From: Nitrospirota bacterium
GTDB taxonomy: Bacteria > Nitrospirota > Thermodesulfovibrionia > Thermodesulfovibrionales > UBA6898
Reading direction: 5' to 3'
DNA: 53,926 bases
Assembly: GCA_012026685.1 (NCBI GenBank)
Contig: VEOY01000193.1
Coordinates: forward strand, 1-53,926
Position numbers and translations under genes: made by a program. Numbering within the stretch: the first letter of the stretch is position 1; the number at the start of each line of letters is the position of its first letter. The notes beneath the pieces were generated by a model. The model did not search any database. It saw nothing but the letters and a program-made list of their open reading frames with translations, and was not told where the DNA came from. Below are positions 42,830 through 52,905 of the stretch, piece after piece.

Positions 42830-42850
42830 GATATAGAAATTATACCCGTT

Positions 42851-43600
42851 CTAATTGAAATTAGTCAATATTCTTGCTGAGTTCGGCATCACAGCCACGG
42901 TATGCTCGAAGTGAGCTGACCGTTTGCCGTCCTGCGTTACAGCCGTCCATCCGTCTTCTAAGACCCTGACATCAAAAGTCCCGGTGTTCACCATCGGTTC
43001 TATAGCAAGGGTCATGCCCTGCCGTAATCTCGGTCCCTGTCCGGCAATCCCGAAATTCGGGACTTGGGGCTCCTCATGGAGCTGTCTGCCGATGCCGTGT
43101 CCTACAAATGTCCGCACGATCGAAAATCCATGCTTTTCTACATGCTCCTGAATTGCGTGCGATACATCAAACAGTCTGTTTCCGTCAACCGCCATACTGA
43201 TGCCCCGATACAGCGCTTCCTCGGTAACCCTCAGGAGCTTTGCCGTATCCTGATCGATGGCGCCGACCGGAAACGTATAGGCCGCGTCTCCATAGAACCC
43301 TTCGTAAAATACCCCGATATCTATGCTGACGATATCGCCTTCTTTCAGTTTCCTTGAAGACGGTATGCCGTGCACCACCACTTCGTTGACCGATGTACAA
43401 ATGCTCGACGGATACCCTCTGTATCCTTTGAAAGCCGACTTCCCTCCGAGGGCCCGTATCCGTTCGTCAGCAAACTGTTCCAACTCTTTCGTCGTTGCTC
43501 CTGCAGCGACCACACCCTTCAGAGATTTCAGGACTTCAGCAACAATCTTCCCTGCCTTCGCCATAGTCTCTATCTCCTGCGGAGATTTCAGGATAATCAC
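42851..43600 (-). CDS. map: Methionine aminopeptidase type I (GTG start)
   Basis: This 249-residue enzyme removes the initiator methionine. Metal ligands are visible in 'SIDIGVFYEGFYGDAA' (first Asp), 'DAAYTFP', 'TFVGHGIGRQLHEEP' (His), 'LAIEPMVNTG' (Glu) and 'SAHFEHTVAV' (Glu). The start is GTG 43600. It follows secY after 62 bases; adk, which usually lies between them, is not there. Confidence 0.97.
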   Translation of the reverse strand: MIILKSPQEIETMAKAGKIVAEVLKSLKGVVAAGATTKELEQFADERIRALGGKSAFKGYRGYPSSICTSVNEVVVHGIPSSRKLKEGDIVSIDIGVFYEGFYGDAAYTFPVGAIDQDTAKLLRVTEEALYRGISMAVDGNRLFDVSHAIQEHVEKHGFSIVRTFVGHGIGRQLHEEPQVPNFGIAGQGPRLRQGMTLAIEPMVNTGTFDVRVLEDGWTAVTQDGKRSAHFEHTVAVMPNSARILTNFN

Positions 43601-43662
43601 TTTGGACTTAATCCTGTCTGTAACGTATCCAGCAATTGTCCAAAGGCTTTCGCGCCTCAGGC

Positions 43663-44970
43663 CTAACTTTTTCTTCCGCGGAGCCTTCCTTTTTTTAGGA
43701 ACCCCTCATAGGAACGAGTAACGAGATGGGACTCTATCTGCGACACCGTGTCCAGCGCAACACCTACTGCAATCAGAAGAGATGTGCCGCCGAAATAAAA
43801 CGGGACATTGAACCTTCTGATCAGCACCTCGGGAATTACGCAGACAATCGCGAGATAGATCGCACCGACAAACGTAAGCCGGGACAGCACCCGATACAGA
43901 TATTCAGACGTCTTCTGTCCGGGCCTGATGCCGGGTATAAACCCCCCGTACTTCTTCAGGTTATCCGCAATATCGACAGGGTTGAACACAATGGCAGTAT
44001 AGAAATAGGCAAAGAAGAATATCATGCTGACATACAGAAGTGTGTAGACCACCGTTCCCGGGGAAAGCTGCTTTGCTATAGCCTGAACCCAGGGGACCTC
44101 TATAAAGCCGGCTACCGTAGCCGGGAACATGATAATGGATGAAGCAAAGATGGGCGGAATCACACCGGCAGTGTTTATCTTCAGGGGAAGATGGGTCGAC
44201 TGCCCTCCATAAACCTTCCTCCCGACAACGCGCTTGGCGTATTGCACCGGTATCTTTCGTTGCCCCCGCTCAAGGAGAATAATGGCAGCGACCACGGCAA
44301 CCATCATCGCAACCAGAAATACTACGAAAAACAAATTCAGCTCCCCTGCCTGAACAAGGCGGACAGTGCTGATGATCGCATTCGGGAACCTGGCAACAAT
44401 GCCGGCGAATATGATGAGGGATATGCCGTTGCCTATGCCGCGTTCCGTAATCTGTTCGCCGAGCCACATGATGAACGCGGTGCCGGAAGTGAGCGTAATC
44501 ATCGTGATCAGCTTAAAGGCAATTCCCGGATTCTGCACGAACATGCCGCTCTGCATTTTTTCGAGCCCCGCTGCAATGCCAAAGGACTGGATCGCGCTGA
44601 TCAGCACAGTGCCGTATCTTGTGTATTTGACGATCTTCTTTCTGCCCGCTTCGCCCTCTTTCGCAAGCTTGCCGATCGACGGGATGACAACCGTAAGAAG
44701 CTGCATGATGATCGATGAACTGATATACGGCATGATCCCAAGCGCAAATATCGTAACCCGCGATAGCGCACCTCCGGAGAACATATCGAAAAAACCCATG
44801 AAGGCCCCGGCGTTCTGGCTGAGGAATTTGCTCAGCGCCTCGCCGTTGATGCCCGGAGTGGGGATATGACAGCCGATCCTGTACACGGTCAGCAGCGCTA
44901 GCGTAAAAAGAATGCGGTTCTTTAGCTCTTCGACCTTGAAGATATTCTGCACTCTTGAAAGGAAGTTCAA
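43663..44970 (-). CDS. secY: Preprotein translocase subunit SecY (TTG start)
   Basis: This 435-residue protein has ten membrane helices with the SecY landmarks 'LALLTVYRIGCHIPTPGI', 'ALGIMPYISSSIIMQLL' and 'TERGIGNGISLIIFAGI'. The start is TTG 44970 ('LNFLSRVQNIFKVEELKNR'), one base after the rplO stop with AGGTG upstream. It forms the protein-conducting channel of the inner membrane. Confidence 0.97.
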   Translation of the reverse strand: MNFLSRVQNIFKVEELKNRILFTLALLTVYRIGCHIPTPGINGEALSKFLSQNAGAFMGFFDMFSGGALSRVTIFALGIMPYISSSIIMQLLTVVIPSIGKLAKEGEAGRKKIVKYTRYGTVLISAIQSFGIAAGLEKMQSGMFVQNPGIAFKLITMITLTSGTAFIMWLGEQITERGIGNGISLIIFAGIVARFPNAIISTVRLVQAGELNLFFVVFLVAMMVAVVAAIILLERGQRKIPVQYAKRVVGRKVYGGQSTHLPLKINTAGVIPPIFASSIIMFPATVAGFIEVPWVQAIAKQLSPGTVVYTLLYVSMIFFFAYFYTAIVFNPVDIADNLKKYGGFIPGIRPGQKTSEYLYRVLSRLTFVGAIYLAIVCVIPEVLIRRFNVPFYFGGTSLLIAVGVALDTVSQIESHLVTRSYEGFLKKGRLRGRKS

Positions 44971-44971
44971 G

Positions 44972-45412
44972 CTACAGCACCTCTGCCTTTCCACCTGCTG
45001 CCTGGATTTTAGCGGCCGCGGAAGCGCTGAAGGCATCAGCCTTTACGGTAACCGGTCCCTGAAGGGTGCCGCTACCGAGCACCTTAATGCCATTCTTCAT
45101 GTCCTTGATGACGCCCCGGTCAATAAGCAACTCGGGCGTGACCGTCCCTTCTGCCCGTAGTTTTTCAATAACATCAAGGTTGACGATCGCATAATCAACC
45201 CTGAAGTTGTTCGTGAATCCCCTCTTGGGAACCCTCCTCTGGAGAGGCATCTGGCCACCTTCAAAGCCTGCACCCTTTGGACCGCCCGAGCGCGCCTTCT
45301 GACCCTTATGCCCTTTGCACGAGGTCTTCCCGTGGCCTGACCCAAAACCCCTGCCAACTCTTTTTCTCTTTTTCCTGCTGCCTTCAGCAGGTTGTATATC
45401 TTCAATTCTCAT
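44972..45412 (-). CDS. rplO: 50S ribosomal protein L15
   Basis: This 146-residue protein has the Gly-rich N terminus '[33 protein letters not shown]', '[18 protein letters not shown]' and the end '[17 protein letters not shown]'. It lies between rpmD and secY. Confidence 0.97.
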   Translation of the reverse strand: MRIEDIQPAEGSRKKRKRVGRGFGSGHGKTSCKGHKGQKARSGGPKGAGFEGGQMPLQRRVPKRGFTNNFRVDYAIVNLDVIEKLRAEGTVTPELLIDRGVIKDMKNGIKVLGSGTLQGPVTVKADAFSASAAAKIQAAGGKAEVL

Positions 45413-45429
45413 AGGATGCGAACCTCCGG

Positions 45430-45609
45430 CTATTTATCTACGCGTTCCACGGAAACGAGGTGGGAGACCTTGTGGACCATCCCCTTGATCGCGGCATTCT
45501 CATCTCTCGTTATACTATTGCCTATCTTTTTGAGCCCGAGGGACAACAGAACTTTCTGCTGCTTTTCGGGTATTCCTATATGGCTTCTCTTCAGTGTGAT
45601 CTTCAGCAT
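45430..45609 (-). CDS. rpmD: 50S ribosomal protein L30
   Basis: This 59-residue gene is not in the track. It reads '[20 protein letters not shown]', then '[20 protein letters not shown]' and '[13 protein letters not shown]', the L30 pattern. Its ATG overlaps the rpsE stop (TGATG). Confidence 0.95.
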   Translation of the reverse strand: MLKITLKRSHIGIPEKQQKVLLSLGLKKIGNSITRDENAAIKGMVHKVSHLVSVERVDK

Positions 45610-46118
45610 CAGCTTGCTGCCTCCTGTGCCTCTTCTTCGCTTCTGCCCCTGAGCTTGGCCACCACATCAGGGTCTTTAAGGTTCAAAAGACCATCGACCG
45701 TTGCTTTAACTGTATTGTAAGGATTACTGCTGCCAAGAGATTTCGCGACAATATCCTGGATACCCGAAACCTCAAGGATTGCCCTGACTGCGCCGCCGGC
45801 AATAAGTCCAGTACCTTTCTGCGCAGGATTCATGACAACGCTGCCGGAACCGTATTTGCCAATGATCCGGTGGGGGATCGTCCCGTCCCTGAGCGGGAAC
45901 TTCAGAAGGGATTTTTTCGCCTGCTCAACCGCCTTCCGTATCGCCTCTGGCACCTCGGTCGCTTTGCCCTTGCCGATACCGACAGTACCTTCGCCATCAC
46001 CGACCACAACAAGTGCGCTGAATGAAAATCTCCTTCCGCCCTTGACAACCTTGGCGACTCTATTGATAAAAACCACCTTGTCCTTAAGATTCAATCCTTC
46101 CGGGTCAATCCGTCCCAC
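45609..46118 (-). CDS. rpsE: 30S ribosomal protein S5 (GTG start)
   Basis: This 169-residue protein has '[31 protein letters not shown]' and '[26 protein letters not shown]', the S5 double-stranded-RNA-type domain and C-terminal domain. The GTG at 46118 is preferred because GGAGG lies just before it and the track's upstream TTG falls at the ribosome site. S5 helps decoding fidelity. Confidence 0.96.
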   Translation of the reverse strand: MGRIDPEGLNLKDKVVFINRVAKVVKGGRRFSFSALVVVGDGEGTVGIGKGKATEVPEAIRKAVEQAKKSLLKFPLRDGTIPHRIIGKYGSGSVVMNPAQKGTGLIAGGAVRAILEVSGIQDIVAKSLGSSNPYNTVKATVDGLLNLKDPDVVAKLRGRSEEEAQEAAS

Positions 46119-46148
46119 CTTACCTCCTTGCAACGCGTTCGATCATCA

Positions 46149-46508
46149 TTAAAATTCGAGCCCTGCTTCACGTGCTGCATCAGCAAGGGCCTTGATTCGT
46201 CCATGATACAGGTAACCACTCCTGTCGAAAACTACCTGCTTGACACCTTTTTCGACAGCCTTCTTTGCGATAAGACCGCCGACTTCTTTTGCCATCGCGA
46301 TGTTGCCCTTCTGCTTGGCATCCTTGAATGATTTATCAAGACTCGATGCGGCGACTATCGTGACTCCCTTGGAGTCATCGATAAGCTGCGCATGTATATG
46401 GCTCAAGCTTCTGTATACGGAAAGCCTCGGCCGCGCAGCGTTACCGCTCACCGTTTTCCTGATGCGCTCATGGCGCCTCTGTCTGCCTATTGCCTTGCTC
46501 TTTGCCAA
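46149..46508 (-). CDS. rplR: 50S ribosomal protein L18 (probable TTG start)
   Basis: The protein reads '[40 protein letters not shown]' and ends '[17 protein letters not shown]', the 5S rRNA-binding L18 pattern. TTG 46508 has GGAGG five bases upstream and gives 119 residues, the usual length; ATG 46532 would add eight residues with a poorer ribosome site. Confidence 0.95.
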   Translation of the reverse strand: MAKSKAIGRQRRHERIRKTVSGNAARPRLSVYRSLSHIHAQLIDDSKGVTIVAASSLDKSFKDAKQKGNIAMAKEVGGLIAKKAVEKGVKQVVFDRSGYLYHGRIKALADAAREAGLEF

Positions 46509-46562
46509 AATTGCCTCCTGATTCAGGCCCATGATTTCCGTCCATGAGCCAAATGCTGATAA

Positions 46563-47105
46563 CTATTTCTTGCCTGTCTTGCCCACTTTGAGCTTCAGCC
46601 TCTCGCCCGAGAACCTCACACCTTTGCCCTTATAGGCATCCGGACTTCTCAGAGCCCTGAGGTTGGCCGCTACCTGCCCGATCTTCTGCTTGTCGATACC
46701 GACGAGGGTTATCTGCGTCTGCTTCTGGTCAACGGCAGCCGTAATCCCGTCCGGCAGGGGAAATTCAACGGGATGCGAATATCCAAGCGTCAGCATGATC
46801 TTCTTGCCCTGGACCTGCGCACGATACCCGACACCGACGATATCGAGAACTCTCTGGTATCCCGCGGTGACGCCTGTCACCATATTGGAGATCAGGTTCC
46901 GCGTAAGTCCGTGCAGCGCCTTGTTCTTCTTGGTGTCATCTGCCCGCTCGACAACAACCTTATTGTCAGCGACCTTGACCGTTGTGCCGAAAGGAAATGC
47001 CCACTGGAGCTCTCCCTTCGGACCCTTTACCTTTATTGTATTATCCAGCAATGTGACATTCACTCCTGATGGAATATCTACTGGCTTTTTCCCGATTCTT
47101 GACAT
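46563..47105 (-). CDS. rplF: 50S ribosomal protein L6
   Basis: This 180-residue protein begins 'MSRIGKKPVDIPSGVNVTL' and ends 'SPDAYKGKGVRFSGERLKLKVGKTGKK', with two L6 repeats. ATG 47105 is used; the longer track start lies inside rpsH. It supports the elongation-factor binding site. Confidence 0.97.
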   Translation of the reverse strand: MSRIGKKPVDIPSGVNVTLLDNTIKVKGPKGELQWAFPFGTTVKVADNKVVVERADDTKKNKALHGLTRNLISNMVTGVTAGYQRVLDIVGVGYRAQVQGKKIMLTLGYSHPVEFPLPDGITAAVDQKQTQITLVGIDKQKIGQVAANLRALRSPDAYKGKGVRFSGERLKLKVGKTGKK

Positions 47106-47118
47106 CCCGCTTCTCCTT

Positions 47119-47514
47119 TTACCAGATGTAGCAGAGCACTTCACCGCCGACTTTTTCGCGGCGGCATGTCCTGTCGCTCATGATCCCCTTTGATGTCGTA
47201 AGGATAGAGACCCCGACGCCACCCATTACCATGGGAACTGTGTCATGTCCGACATAGACCCTTCTTCCCGGCTTGCTGATCTTCTTCATGCCGCTGATAA
47301 CAGCCTCTTCTTCCGGCGTATATTTCAGCGTTACTCTCAGTATTCCCTGTTTCTTGTCTTTCAGGATCTTATATGCCCTGATGAAGCCTTCTTCTTTCAT
47401 GATCTTTGCGATCTCAAGCTTCATCTTCGAGGCAGGAATATCAACCTTCTCTGCCCGTATCATGACCGCGTTCCTTATCCTTGTCAGCATATCTGCAATC
47501 GGGTCAGTTACCAT
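47119..47514 (-). CDS. rpsH: 30S ribosomal protein S8
   Basis: This 131-residue protein reads '[31 protein letters not shown]' and ends '[26 protein letters not shown]', the S8 signature. It binds the central domain of 16S rRNA. Confidence 0.98.
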   Translation of the reverse strand: MVTDPIADMLTRIRNAVMIRAEKVDIPASKMKLEIAKIMKEEGFIRAYKILKDKKQGILRVTLKYTPEEEAVISGMKKISKPGRRVYVGHDTVPMVMGGVGVSILTTSKGIMSDRTCRREKVGGEVLCYIW

Positions 47515-47523
47515 CCGTCACCT

Positions 47524-47709
47524 CTACCAGCTTGATTTTGTAACCCCGGGAATCTGCCCCCGGAGCGACTCGTTTCTGAAACAAATCCTGCACATCCCAA
47601 ATTTTCTGAGATAGCCCCTTGGCCTGCCGCAGACTTTGCATCTGTTGTGTGCCCGCACCGCGAACTTTGGCGGCCTCTTCGATTTTTCAATCATGCATGT
47701 TTTTGCCAT
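47524..47709 (-). CDS. rpsN: 30S ribosomal protein S14, zinc-binding type
   Basis: This 61-residue short form has the zinc knuckle '[22 protein letters not shown]' and ends '[13 protein letters not shown]'. The short, Cys-containing type is common outside Enterobacteria. It lies between rplE and rpsH. Confidence 0.97.
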   Translation of the reverse strand: MAKTCMIEKSKRPPKFAVRAHNRCKVCGRPRGYLRKFGMCRICFRNESLRGQIPGVTKSSW

Positions 47710-47724
47710 GAATCAATACCTCGC

Positions 47725-48267
47725 TTAGTTTCTAAAAGGAATGCCGAAGTGACGAAGGAGGGCTTTGCTTTCCTTGTCTGTCTTGGCGGATGTGCATATG
47801 ATAACGTCAAGTCCGTGAACCATTTCTACCTTGTCATAATCGATCTCCGGGAATATGTACTGTTCCCTGAGACCAAGCGCGTAATTGCCCCTTCCGTCGA
47901 AGGACTTCCCGGATATGCCTCTGAAGTCCCTGATCCTCGGCAAGGCGATGCTGATGAGCCGGTCAAGGAACTCATACATTGACGCCCCTCTGAGCGTGAC
48001 CTTGCATCCGATCGGCATGCCCTTCCTTAGCTTAAATGTCGCAATCGACTTCTTCGCCTTGCAGACAACAGCCTTCTGGCCGGTTATGGTTGCAAGCTCC
48101 TTTTGTGCCGCTTCAAGGAGCTTGATGTTCTGGATCGCTTCGCCGAGCCCGACATTGAGCACAATCTTCTGGATCTTCGGCACCTCCATAATGTTGCCGT
48201 ACGAAAAGTCTTTCATCATGGTGGGGATAATCTCTTTTGTATACTTTTCTTTCAGTCGTGGAGTCAT
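47725..48267 (-). CDS. rplE: 50S ribosomal protein L5
   Basis: This 180-residue protein has '[21 protein letters not shown]', '[27 protein letters not shown]' and '[16 protein letters not shown]', the L5 signature. It binds 5S rRNA. Confidence 0.98.
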   Translation of the reverse strand: MTPRLKEKYTKEIIPTMMKDFSYGNIMEVPKIQKIVLNVGLGEAIQNIKLLEAAQKELATITGQKAVVCKAKKSIATFKLRKGMPIGCKVTLRGASMYEFLDRLISIALPRIRDFRGISGKSFDGRGNYALGLREQYIFPEIDYDKVEMVHGLDVIICTSAKTDKESKALLRHFGIPFRN

Positions 48268-48269
48268 TA

Positions 48270-48587
48270 TCAGTCAATGACCTCCTTACATTTTTTGCAT
48301 GTCCGGTGCCTTTCCCCGCTATCGAGCACAGTCACGGCCACCTTGGTCGTCTTGCTGCACTTCGGGCAGGAAAGCATGACATTGGATATGTGAACGGGAG
48401 CTTCTTTCTCAATGATGCCGCCCTGGGAGTATTTCTTGTTCGGCTTCATGTGTTTCTTGATGATATTAATCTTTTCCACCAGGACCTGATGTTTGTCTTT
48501 TTTCACCGCAAGGACACGGCCCTTCTTGCCCTTTTCCTTCCCGGCTATCACCACTACCGTATCTTCTTTCTTTATTCCTAAGCTCAT
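48270..48587 (-). CDS. rplX: 50S ribosomal protein L24
   Basis: This 105-residue protein starts with the KOW motif ('[28 protein letters not shown]') and has '[20 protein letters not shown]'. A C-terminal CxxC pair set ('[10 protein letters not shown]...CKKCKEVID') suggests a zinc site. It is an early assembly protein of the large subunit. Confidence 0.97.
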   Translation of the reverse strand: MSLGIKKEDTVVVIAGKEKGKKGRVLAVKKDKHQVLVEKINIIKKHMKPNKKYSQGGIIEKEAPVHISNVMLSCPKCSKTTKVAVTVLDSGERHRTCKKCKEVID

Positions 48588-48595
48588 CTCTCCTC

Positions 48596-48964
48596 CTACA
48601 GCACTTCAGGAGCAAGGGAAATTATCTTCATATACTCTTTCCATCTTAGCTCTCTCGCTACTGGTCCGAAAATTCTTGTTCCAATGGGTTCGCCCTGGGC
48701 GTTGATAAGCACGACGGCATTCTGGTCAAAGCGGATGTAAGAGCCATCCGGCCTTCTCGAATCCCGTTTGGTGCGGACTACCACGCCTTTCACGACTGCA
48801 CCTTTCTTGACATTGCCTTCCGGGATAGCTTCCTTGACGCTGACGACAATGATATCGCCCAGACCGGCATACTTCCTCTTCGACCCCCCGAGGACCTTCA
48901 CGCACTGAACCCGTTTTGCACCTGAATTGTCCGCTACCTCAAGGATGCTCCGCAACTGGATCAT
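48596..48964 (-). CDS. rplN: 50S ribosomal protein L14
   Basis: This 122-residue protein reads '[28 protein letters not shown]' and ends '[25 protein letters not shown]', the canonical L14. Its ATG overlaps the rpsQ stop (ATGA). Confidence 0.98.
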   Translation of the reverse strand: MIQLRSILEVADNSGAKRVQCVKVLGGSKRKYAGLGDIIVVSVKEAIPEGNVKKGAVVKGVVVRTKRDSRRPDGSYIRFDQNAVVLINAQGEPIGTRIFGPVARELRWKEYMKIISLAPEVL

Positions 48965-49221
48965 TTCGTGTTACTCCTTGCCGCTTTCCCCATGATTTCA
49001 AGGACAAGCCACCTCTTGTCTTTGCTCAGGGGCCGTGTCTCGGTGATTTTAACGTCGTCTCCGATCTTGCACCGGTTCTCTTCGTCATGGGCCTTGAACT
49101 TCGACACCTTCTTCACTGTCTTCTTGTACACAGGATGCTGAAACAATCTCGTAACAGCGACCACGACAGTCTTGTCCATTTTGTTGCTGATAACTTTTCC
49201 CGTATAGACCTTGTTAATCAT
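48961..49221 (-). CDS. rpsQ: 30S ribosomal protein S17
   Basis: This 86-residue OB-fold protein has '[29 protein letters not shown]' and '[18 protein letters not shown]', the S17 signature. It overlaps rplN by four bases. Confidence 0.97.
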   Translation of the reverse strand: MINKVYTGKVISNKMDKTVVVAVTRLFQHPVYKKTVKKVSKFKAHDEENRCKIGDDVKITETRPLSKDKRWLVLEIMGKAARSNTK

Positions 49222-49241
49222 GGTTTCCTTCCAGATCCTTT

Positions 49242-49442
49242 TTATGAAGCCTTACGCTTATTCTTTTCTGTTATTACCGTCAGTATCTTCGCGATGTCCT
49301 TCTTGATCGCGCGGATACGCATCGGGTTCTCGATCTCCCCCGTTGCCTGCTGAAACCTGAGATTAAAGAGTTCCTTTCTCAGGTCCTGCTCCTTCTTCCT
49401 GAGCTCCTCTATGGTTGTCTCGCGCAGCTCTGCGGCCTTCAT
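49242..49442 (-). CDS. rpmC: 50S ribosomal protein L29
   Basis: This 66-residue helical protein reads '[35 protein letters not shown]', with '[20 protein letters not shown]'. It lies at the exit tunnel. Its ATG overlaps the rplP stop. Confidence 0.97.
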   Translation of the reverse strand: MKAAELRETTIEELRKKEQDLRKELFNLRFQQATGEIENPMRIRAIKKDIAKILTVITEKNKRKAS

Positions 49443-49858
49443 TGTACGCTCTCCTCCCTCTTGACGAACTTCGTGGACAGGGGGAGCTTATGGGATGCAA
49501 GCCTCATTGCCTCTTTGGCAACGGCCTCGGTCACACCGGACATCTCGTAGATGATTCTGCCGGGTTTGATAACCGCCACCCAGTACTCGGGAGCTCCCTT
49601 TCCCTTGCCCATTCTTGTTTCGGCAGGCTTCTTGGTGATCGGCTTATCAGGGAATATCCTGATCCAGACCTTGCAGCCCCTTTTGACATGGCGATTAATG
49701 GCAATTCTCGCGGCCTCGATCTGACGGGAGGTGATCCAGCCTGGTTCCATCGCCTTGAGCCCATATTCGCCAAAGGAAACTTCAGCGCCGCGATAGGCTT
49801 TGCCGTTCATGTTCCCTTTCTGCATCTTTCTGAATTTAACTTTTTTTGGCATTAACAT
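49439..49858 (-). CDS. rplP: 50S ribosomal protein L16
   Basis: This 139-residue protein starts '[24 protein letters not shown]' and has '[36 protein letters not shown]', the L16 signature. It is needed for the A-site region of the large subunit. Confidence 0.98.
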   Translation of the reverse strand: MLMPKKVKFRKMQKGNMNGKAYRGAEVSFGEYGLKAMEPGWITSRQIEAARIAINRHVKRGCKVWIRIFPDKPITKKPAETRMGKGKGAPEYWVAVIKPGRIIYEMSGVTEAVAKEAMRLASHKLPLSTKFVKREESVQ

Positions 49859-49870
49859 GACATATACCCC

Positions 49871-50533
49871 TTATATGGCTGCTGCCTGCGTATCGGCCTT
49901 CGCGACTTCCGGCAGCACATCGCCAAGGTATACCCACACCTTCACGCCGATGATGCCGTAAGTGGTCCGCGCCTGGGCAAATCCGAAATTAATGTCAGCC
50001 CTGAACGTGTGCAAGGGTACCCGCCCCTCACGATACCATTCCGTCCTCGCAATTTCAGCACCTGCGAGCCTTCCCGAGCAGGTTATCTTGATGCCCAAGG
50101 CGCCAAACCGCAGCGCTGATGATACCGATTTCTTCATCGCCCTTCTGAACGCAACGCGTTTTTCGAGCTGGAGCGCTATATTTTCCGCAACCAGCTGGGC
50201 GTCGATTTCCGGTTTTCGTATTTCCTTGATATCCACGGAGGCCTGCCGTCCGCTCATGGCCTCGATGTCCTTGCGGAGTTTCTCGACCTCTGAGCCCTTC
50301 TTGCCGATGATGATCCCCGGCCTGGCCGTATGAATGATGAGCCTGATCTTCTGACCTGCCCGCTCAATCTCTATTTTCGACACACCCGCATGGAACAGCT
50401 TCTTCTTGATCTCCTTGCGGATAGCTATGTCTTCGAGCAGCTGATCGGCATACCCTTTCTTGAGATACCAGCGCGAATCCCATGTCTTGGTGATGCCCAG
50501 CCTGTTTCCTATTGGATGTGTCTTCTGGCCCAA
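49871..50533 (-). CDS. rpsC: 30S ribosomal protein S3 (TTG start)
   Basis: This 220-residue protein starts '[12 protein letters not shown]' after a TTG codon at 50533 with AGGAGG upstream. It has the KH domain ('[30 protein letters not shown]') and C-terminal '[28 protein letters not shown]'. It lines the mRNA entry channel. Confidence 0.98.
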   Translation of the reverse strand: MGQKTHPIGNRLGITKTWDSRWYLKKGYADQLLEDIAIRKEIKKKLFHAGVSKIEIERAGQKIRLIIHTARPGIIIGKKGSEVEKLRKDIEAMSGRQASVDIKEIRKPEIDAQLVAENIALQLEKRVAFRRAMKKSVSSALRFGALGIKITCSGRLAGAEIARTEWYREGRVPLHTFRADINFGFAQARTTYGIIGVKVWVYLGDVLPEVAKADTQAAAI

Positions 50534-50546
50534 AATCTCCTCCTGA

Positions 50547-50879
50547 TTATTTTTCAGTTAATACCAGTGTGATATGGCAGGTTCTCTTTCTGATCACGTT
50601 TGCCCTGCCCATTGCTCTCTGTTCGACCCTCTTCATGGTGGAACCTGCATCGACGGCGCCGCTTACCAGCAGTGCCTCGGAATCGATGTTTGCATTCTTT
50701 TGTTCCGCATTAGACATTGCGGACTTAAGGATCTTTTCGACATGCCTCGCCCCCCTATAGGGCATGAACCTCAGCGCAATGAGTGCGTCTCCCGCCCTCT
50801 TGCCCTTGATAAGGTCTACTACCCTTCGCGCTTTCCGGGGAGTAAGTCTTGCGTATTTCTGTATTGCTTTTGCCTCCAT
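50547..50879 (-). CDS. rplV: 50S ribosomal protein L22
   Basis: This 110-residue protein has '[34 protein letters not shown]' and the tunnel loop '[24 protein letters not shown]'. It extends into the exit tunnel. Confidence 0.98.
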   Translation of the reverse strand: MEAKAIQKYARLTPRKARRVVDLIKGKRAGDALIALRFMPYRGARHVEKILKSAMSNAEQKNANIDSEALLVSGAVDAGSTMKRVEQRAMGRANVIRKRTCHITLVLTEK

Positions 50880-50883
50880 GGAA

Positions 50884-51168
50884 TCAGCCCTTTACCGTTG
50901 TAGTCTTGCCTGAGCCTGAATGGCCCTTGAATGTCCTTGTAGGCGCAAACTCTCCGAGCTTGTGCCCGACCATATTCTCCGTTACGTAAACAGGGATAAA
51001 CTTCTTGCCATTGTGCACCGCAAAGGTATACCCGATGAATTCAGGCATTATCATGGAACGCCTGGACCAGGTCTTAATCAGCTTCTTATCTCCGGAAGAG
51101 ATCATCTCCTGCACCTTCTTCATCAGACTGTCATCCACAAATGGACCTTTTTTCAATGACCGTGGCAA
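50884..51168 (-). CDS. rpsS: 30S ribosomal protein S19 (TTG start)
   Basis: This 94-residue protein reads '[21 protein letters not shown]', with '[32 protein letters not shown]'. The start is TTG 51168, with GGAGG upstream. It lies in the 30S head. Confidence 0.98.
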   Translation of the reverse strand: MPRSLKKGPFVDDSLMKKVQEMISSGDKKLIKTWSRRSMIMPEFIGYTFAVHNGKKFIPVYVTENMVGHKLGEFAPTRTFKGHSGSGKTTTVKG

Positions 51169-51169
51169 T

Positions 51170-51988
51170 TTACTTCCTCCTCTTGACGATGAACATGTTA
51201 GTCCGCTTGTTACGTCTTGTCTTTATCCCCTCCGGCACGCCCCATGGCGTGCACGGCGGCCTGCCACCGGAACTCCTGCCCTCACCACCGCCGAGCGGAT
51301 GGTCAATCGGGTTCATGGCAACGCCGCGCACATGAGGCCTCCGCCCTATCCAGCGGGATTTGCCCGCCTTGCCGAAAGAAATGTTCTCGTGCTCGGGATT
51401 GCTCACCTGGCCGACAGTAGCCATGCACCTCGCAAGAACTTTCCGGGCTTCGCCGGAAGGCATCTTTATCTGGACATATTCCTCATCCTTTGCAACCAGC
51501 TGGGCGGACGATCCGGCGCTCCTGACCATCTTGGCCCCTTGTCCGGGCTTGAGCTCAATGTTGTGAATGAACGTGCCGAGCGGCATGTCGCCAAGAGGAA
51601 GGGCATTGCCGATCTTGATCTCGGCCCCTTTCCCTGAAACCAGCTGTTCACCCACCGCAAGCCCCACAGGTGAAATGATATAGCGCTTATCCCCATCTTT
51701 ATAGTGCAACAAAGCTATGCGCGCAGACCTGTTCGGATCATACTCGATCGTCGCCACAGTTGCAGGTATCCCGGCCTTGTCTCTTTTAAAGTCTATGAGC
51801 CTGTATTTTGTCCTGTTGCCTCCGCCCCTCTGCCATGCAGTAACGCGTCCCAGGTTGTTTCTGCCCCCTGTTTTCTTGAGGGTTTTTACAAGGGACTTGA
51901 GCGGCTTGTCCGTGGTAACTTCTGCATAGTCCATGACCGTGCGGAAGCGTTTACCTGGTGATGTTGGATTAAATTTCTTAATTCCCAT
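51170..51988 (-). CDS. rplB: 50S ribosomal protein L2
   Basis: This 272-residue protein has '[29 protein letters not shown]' and the highly conserved C-terminal '[21 protein letters not shown]'. It is needed for subunit association and the peptidyl-transferase centre. Its ATG overlaps the rplW stop (TAATG). Confidence 0.99.
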   Translation of the reverse strand: MGIKKFNPTSPGKRFRTVMDYAEVTTDKPLKSLVKTLKKTGGRNNLGRVTAWQRGGGNRTKYRLIDFKRDKAGIPATVATIEYDPNRSARIALLHYKDGDKRYIISPVGLAVGEQLVSGKGAEIKIGNALPLGDMPLGTFIHNIELKPGQGAKMVRSAGSSAQLVAKDEEYVQIKMPSGEARKVLARCMATVGQVSNPEHENISFGKAGKSRWIGRRPHVRGVAMNPIDHPLGGGEGRSSGGRPPCTPWGVPEGIKTRRNKRTNMFIVKRRK

Positions 51989-52278
51989 TACGCACCTTCA
52001 ATGAAATCAAGTTTTTCGCCCTCTTTGAGGGTAATAAGGGCTTTCTTCCGGTCAGACGTCATGCCGGTGAATTTTCCGTATCGCCTCATCTTGCCGTGTG
52101 CCTTTATCGTCGATACCTTTTCAACCTTTACCTTGAAAAGCTCCTCAACGGCTTTTTTGATCTCTATCTTGTTGGCATCAAGAGCCACTTCGATCAAAAG
52201 CTTGTTTTCTGCCTCTTTGAGAGCGCTGCCCTTTTCAGTGAACAGCGGCTTTTTTATCACATCATAAACGTTTTTCAT
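51988..52278 (-). CDS. rplW: 50S ribosomal protein L23
   Basis: This 96-residue protein has '[42 protein letters not shown]' and '[23 protein letters not shown]'. It docks trigger factor and SRP at the tunnel exit. It overlaps rplD by four bases. Confidence 0.97.
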   Translation of the reverse strand: MKNVYDVIKKPLFTEKGSALKEAENKLLIEVALDANKIEIKKAVEELFKVKVEKVSTIKAHGKMRRYGKFTGMTSDRKKALITLKEGEKLDFIEGA

Positions 52279-52904
52279 TTCTTCCCTGCCTCCGCAAGCA
52301 TATCGATCGCCTGCTTCGTTATCAGCAGCCTGTTATGCACTGCCACTTCATAGGTGTTCAGATCGGAAACCCTCCTGACCGTGACCCCCGGGATGTTCCT
52401 CGCCGAGAATAAAACGCTCTCGCTCTTCTCCGGGATGACAATCAGCGTTGTCTTACCATCAAGGCCGAGGCTTTTGAGGAGTGCCACCATGTCCTTGGTA
52501 CGCGGTTTTTCAAAGGAAATGCCGTCGATCACGGTAATCTCGCCGTCGGTATACTTTGCGGAAAGAGCACCATACAGCGCAGCTTTTTTCGCCTTTTTGG
52601 GAAGGCTATACGAATAATCGCGCGGCTGCGGCCCAAACACGGTTCCGCCTCCCTTCCAGAGAGGCGAACGGCTGCTCCCTGCGCGTGCACGGCCTGTATG
52701 CTTCTGCTTATAGGGCTTTTTCCCACCACCGCTGACGAGTCCCTTGGTCTTCGTTGCATGGGTCCCCTGACGCTGGTTCGCAAGATAGTTGACAATGGAG
52801 TCATGCACCGTACCCTGCTTTGCGGAGACGCTGAACACTGACTCAGGAAGGGTCAGCTTTCCGACAGATGCGTTGTTCTTATCTTTAATATCGATCTCTG
52901 CCAT
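52275..52904 (-). CDS. rplD: 50S ribosomal protein L4
   Basis: This 209-residue protein has 'VNYLANQRQGTHATKTKGLVSGGGKKPYKQKHTGRARAGSSRSPLWKGGG', the tunnel loop, and the C-terminal 'VAVHNRLLITKQAIDMLAEA'. ATG 52904 is used. In many bacteria L4 regulates its own operon; no L4 target was found here. Confidence 0.97.
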   Translation of the reverse strand: MAEIDIKDKNNASVGKLTLPESVFSVSAKQGTVHDSIVNYLANQRQGTHATKTKGLVSGGGKKPYKQKHTGRARAGSSRSPLWKGGGTVFGPQPRDYSYSLPKKAKKAALYGALSAKYTDGEITVIDGISFEKPRTKDMVALLKSLGLDGKTTLIVIPEKSESVLFSARNIPGVTVRRVSDLNTYEVAVHNRLLITKQAIDMLAEAGKK

Positions 52905-52905
52905 C

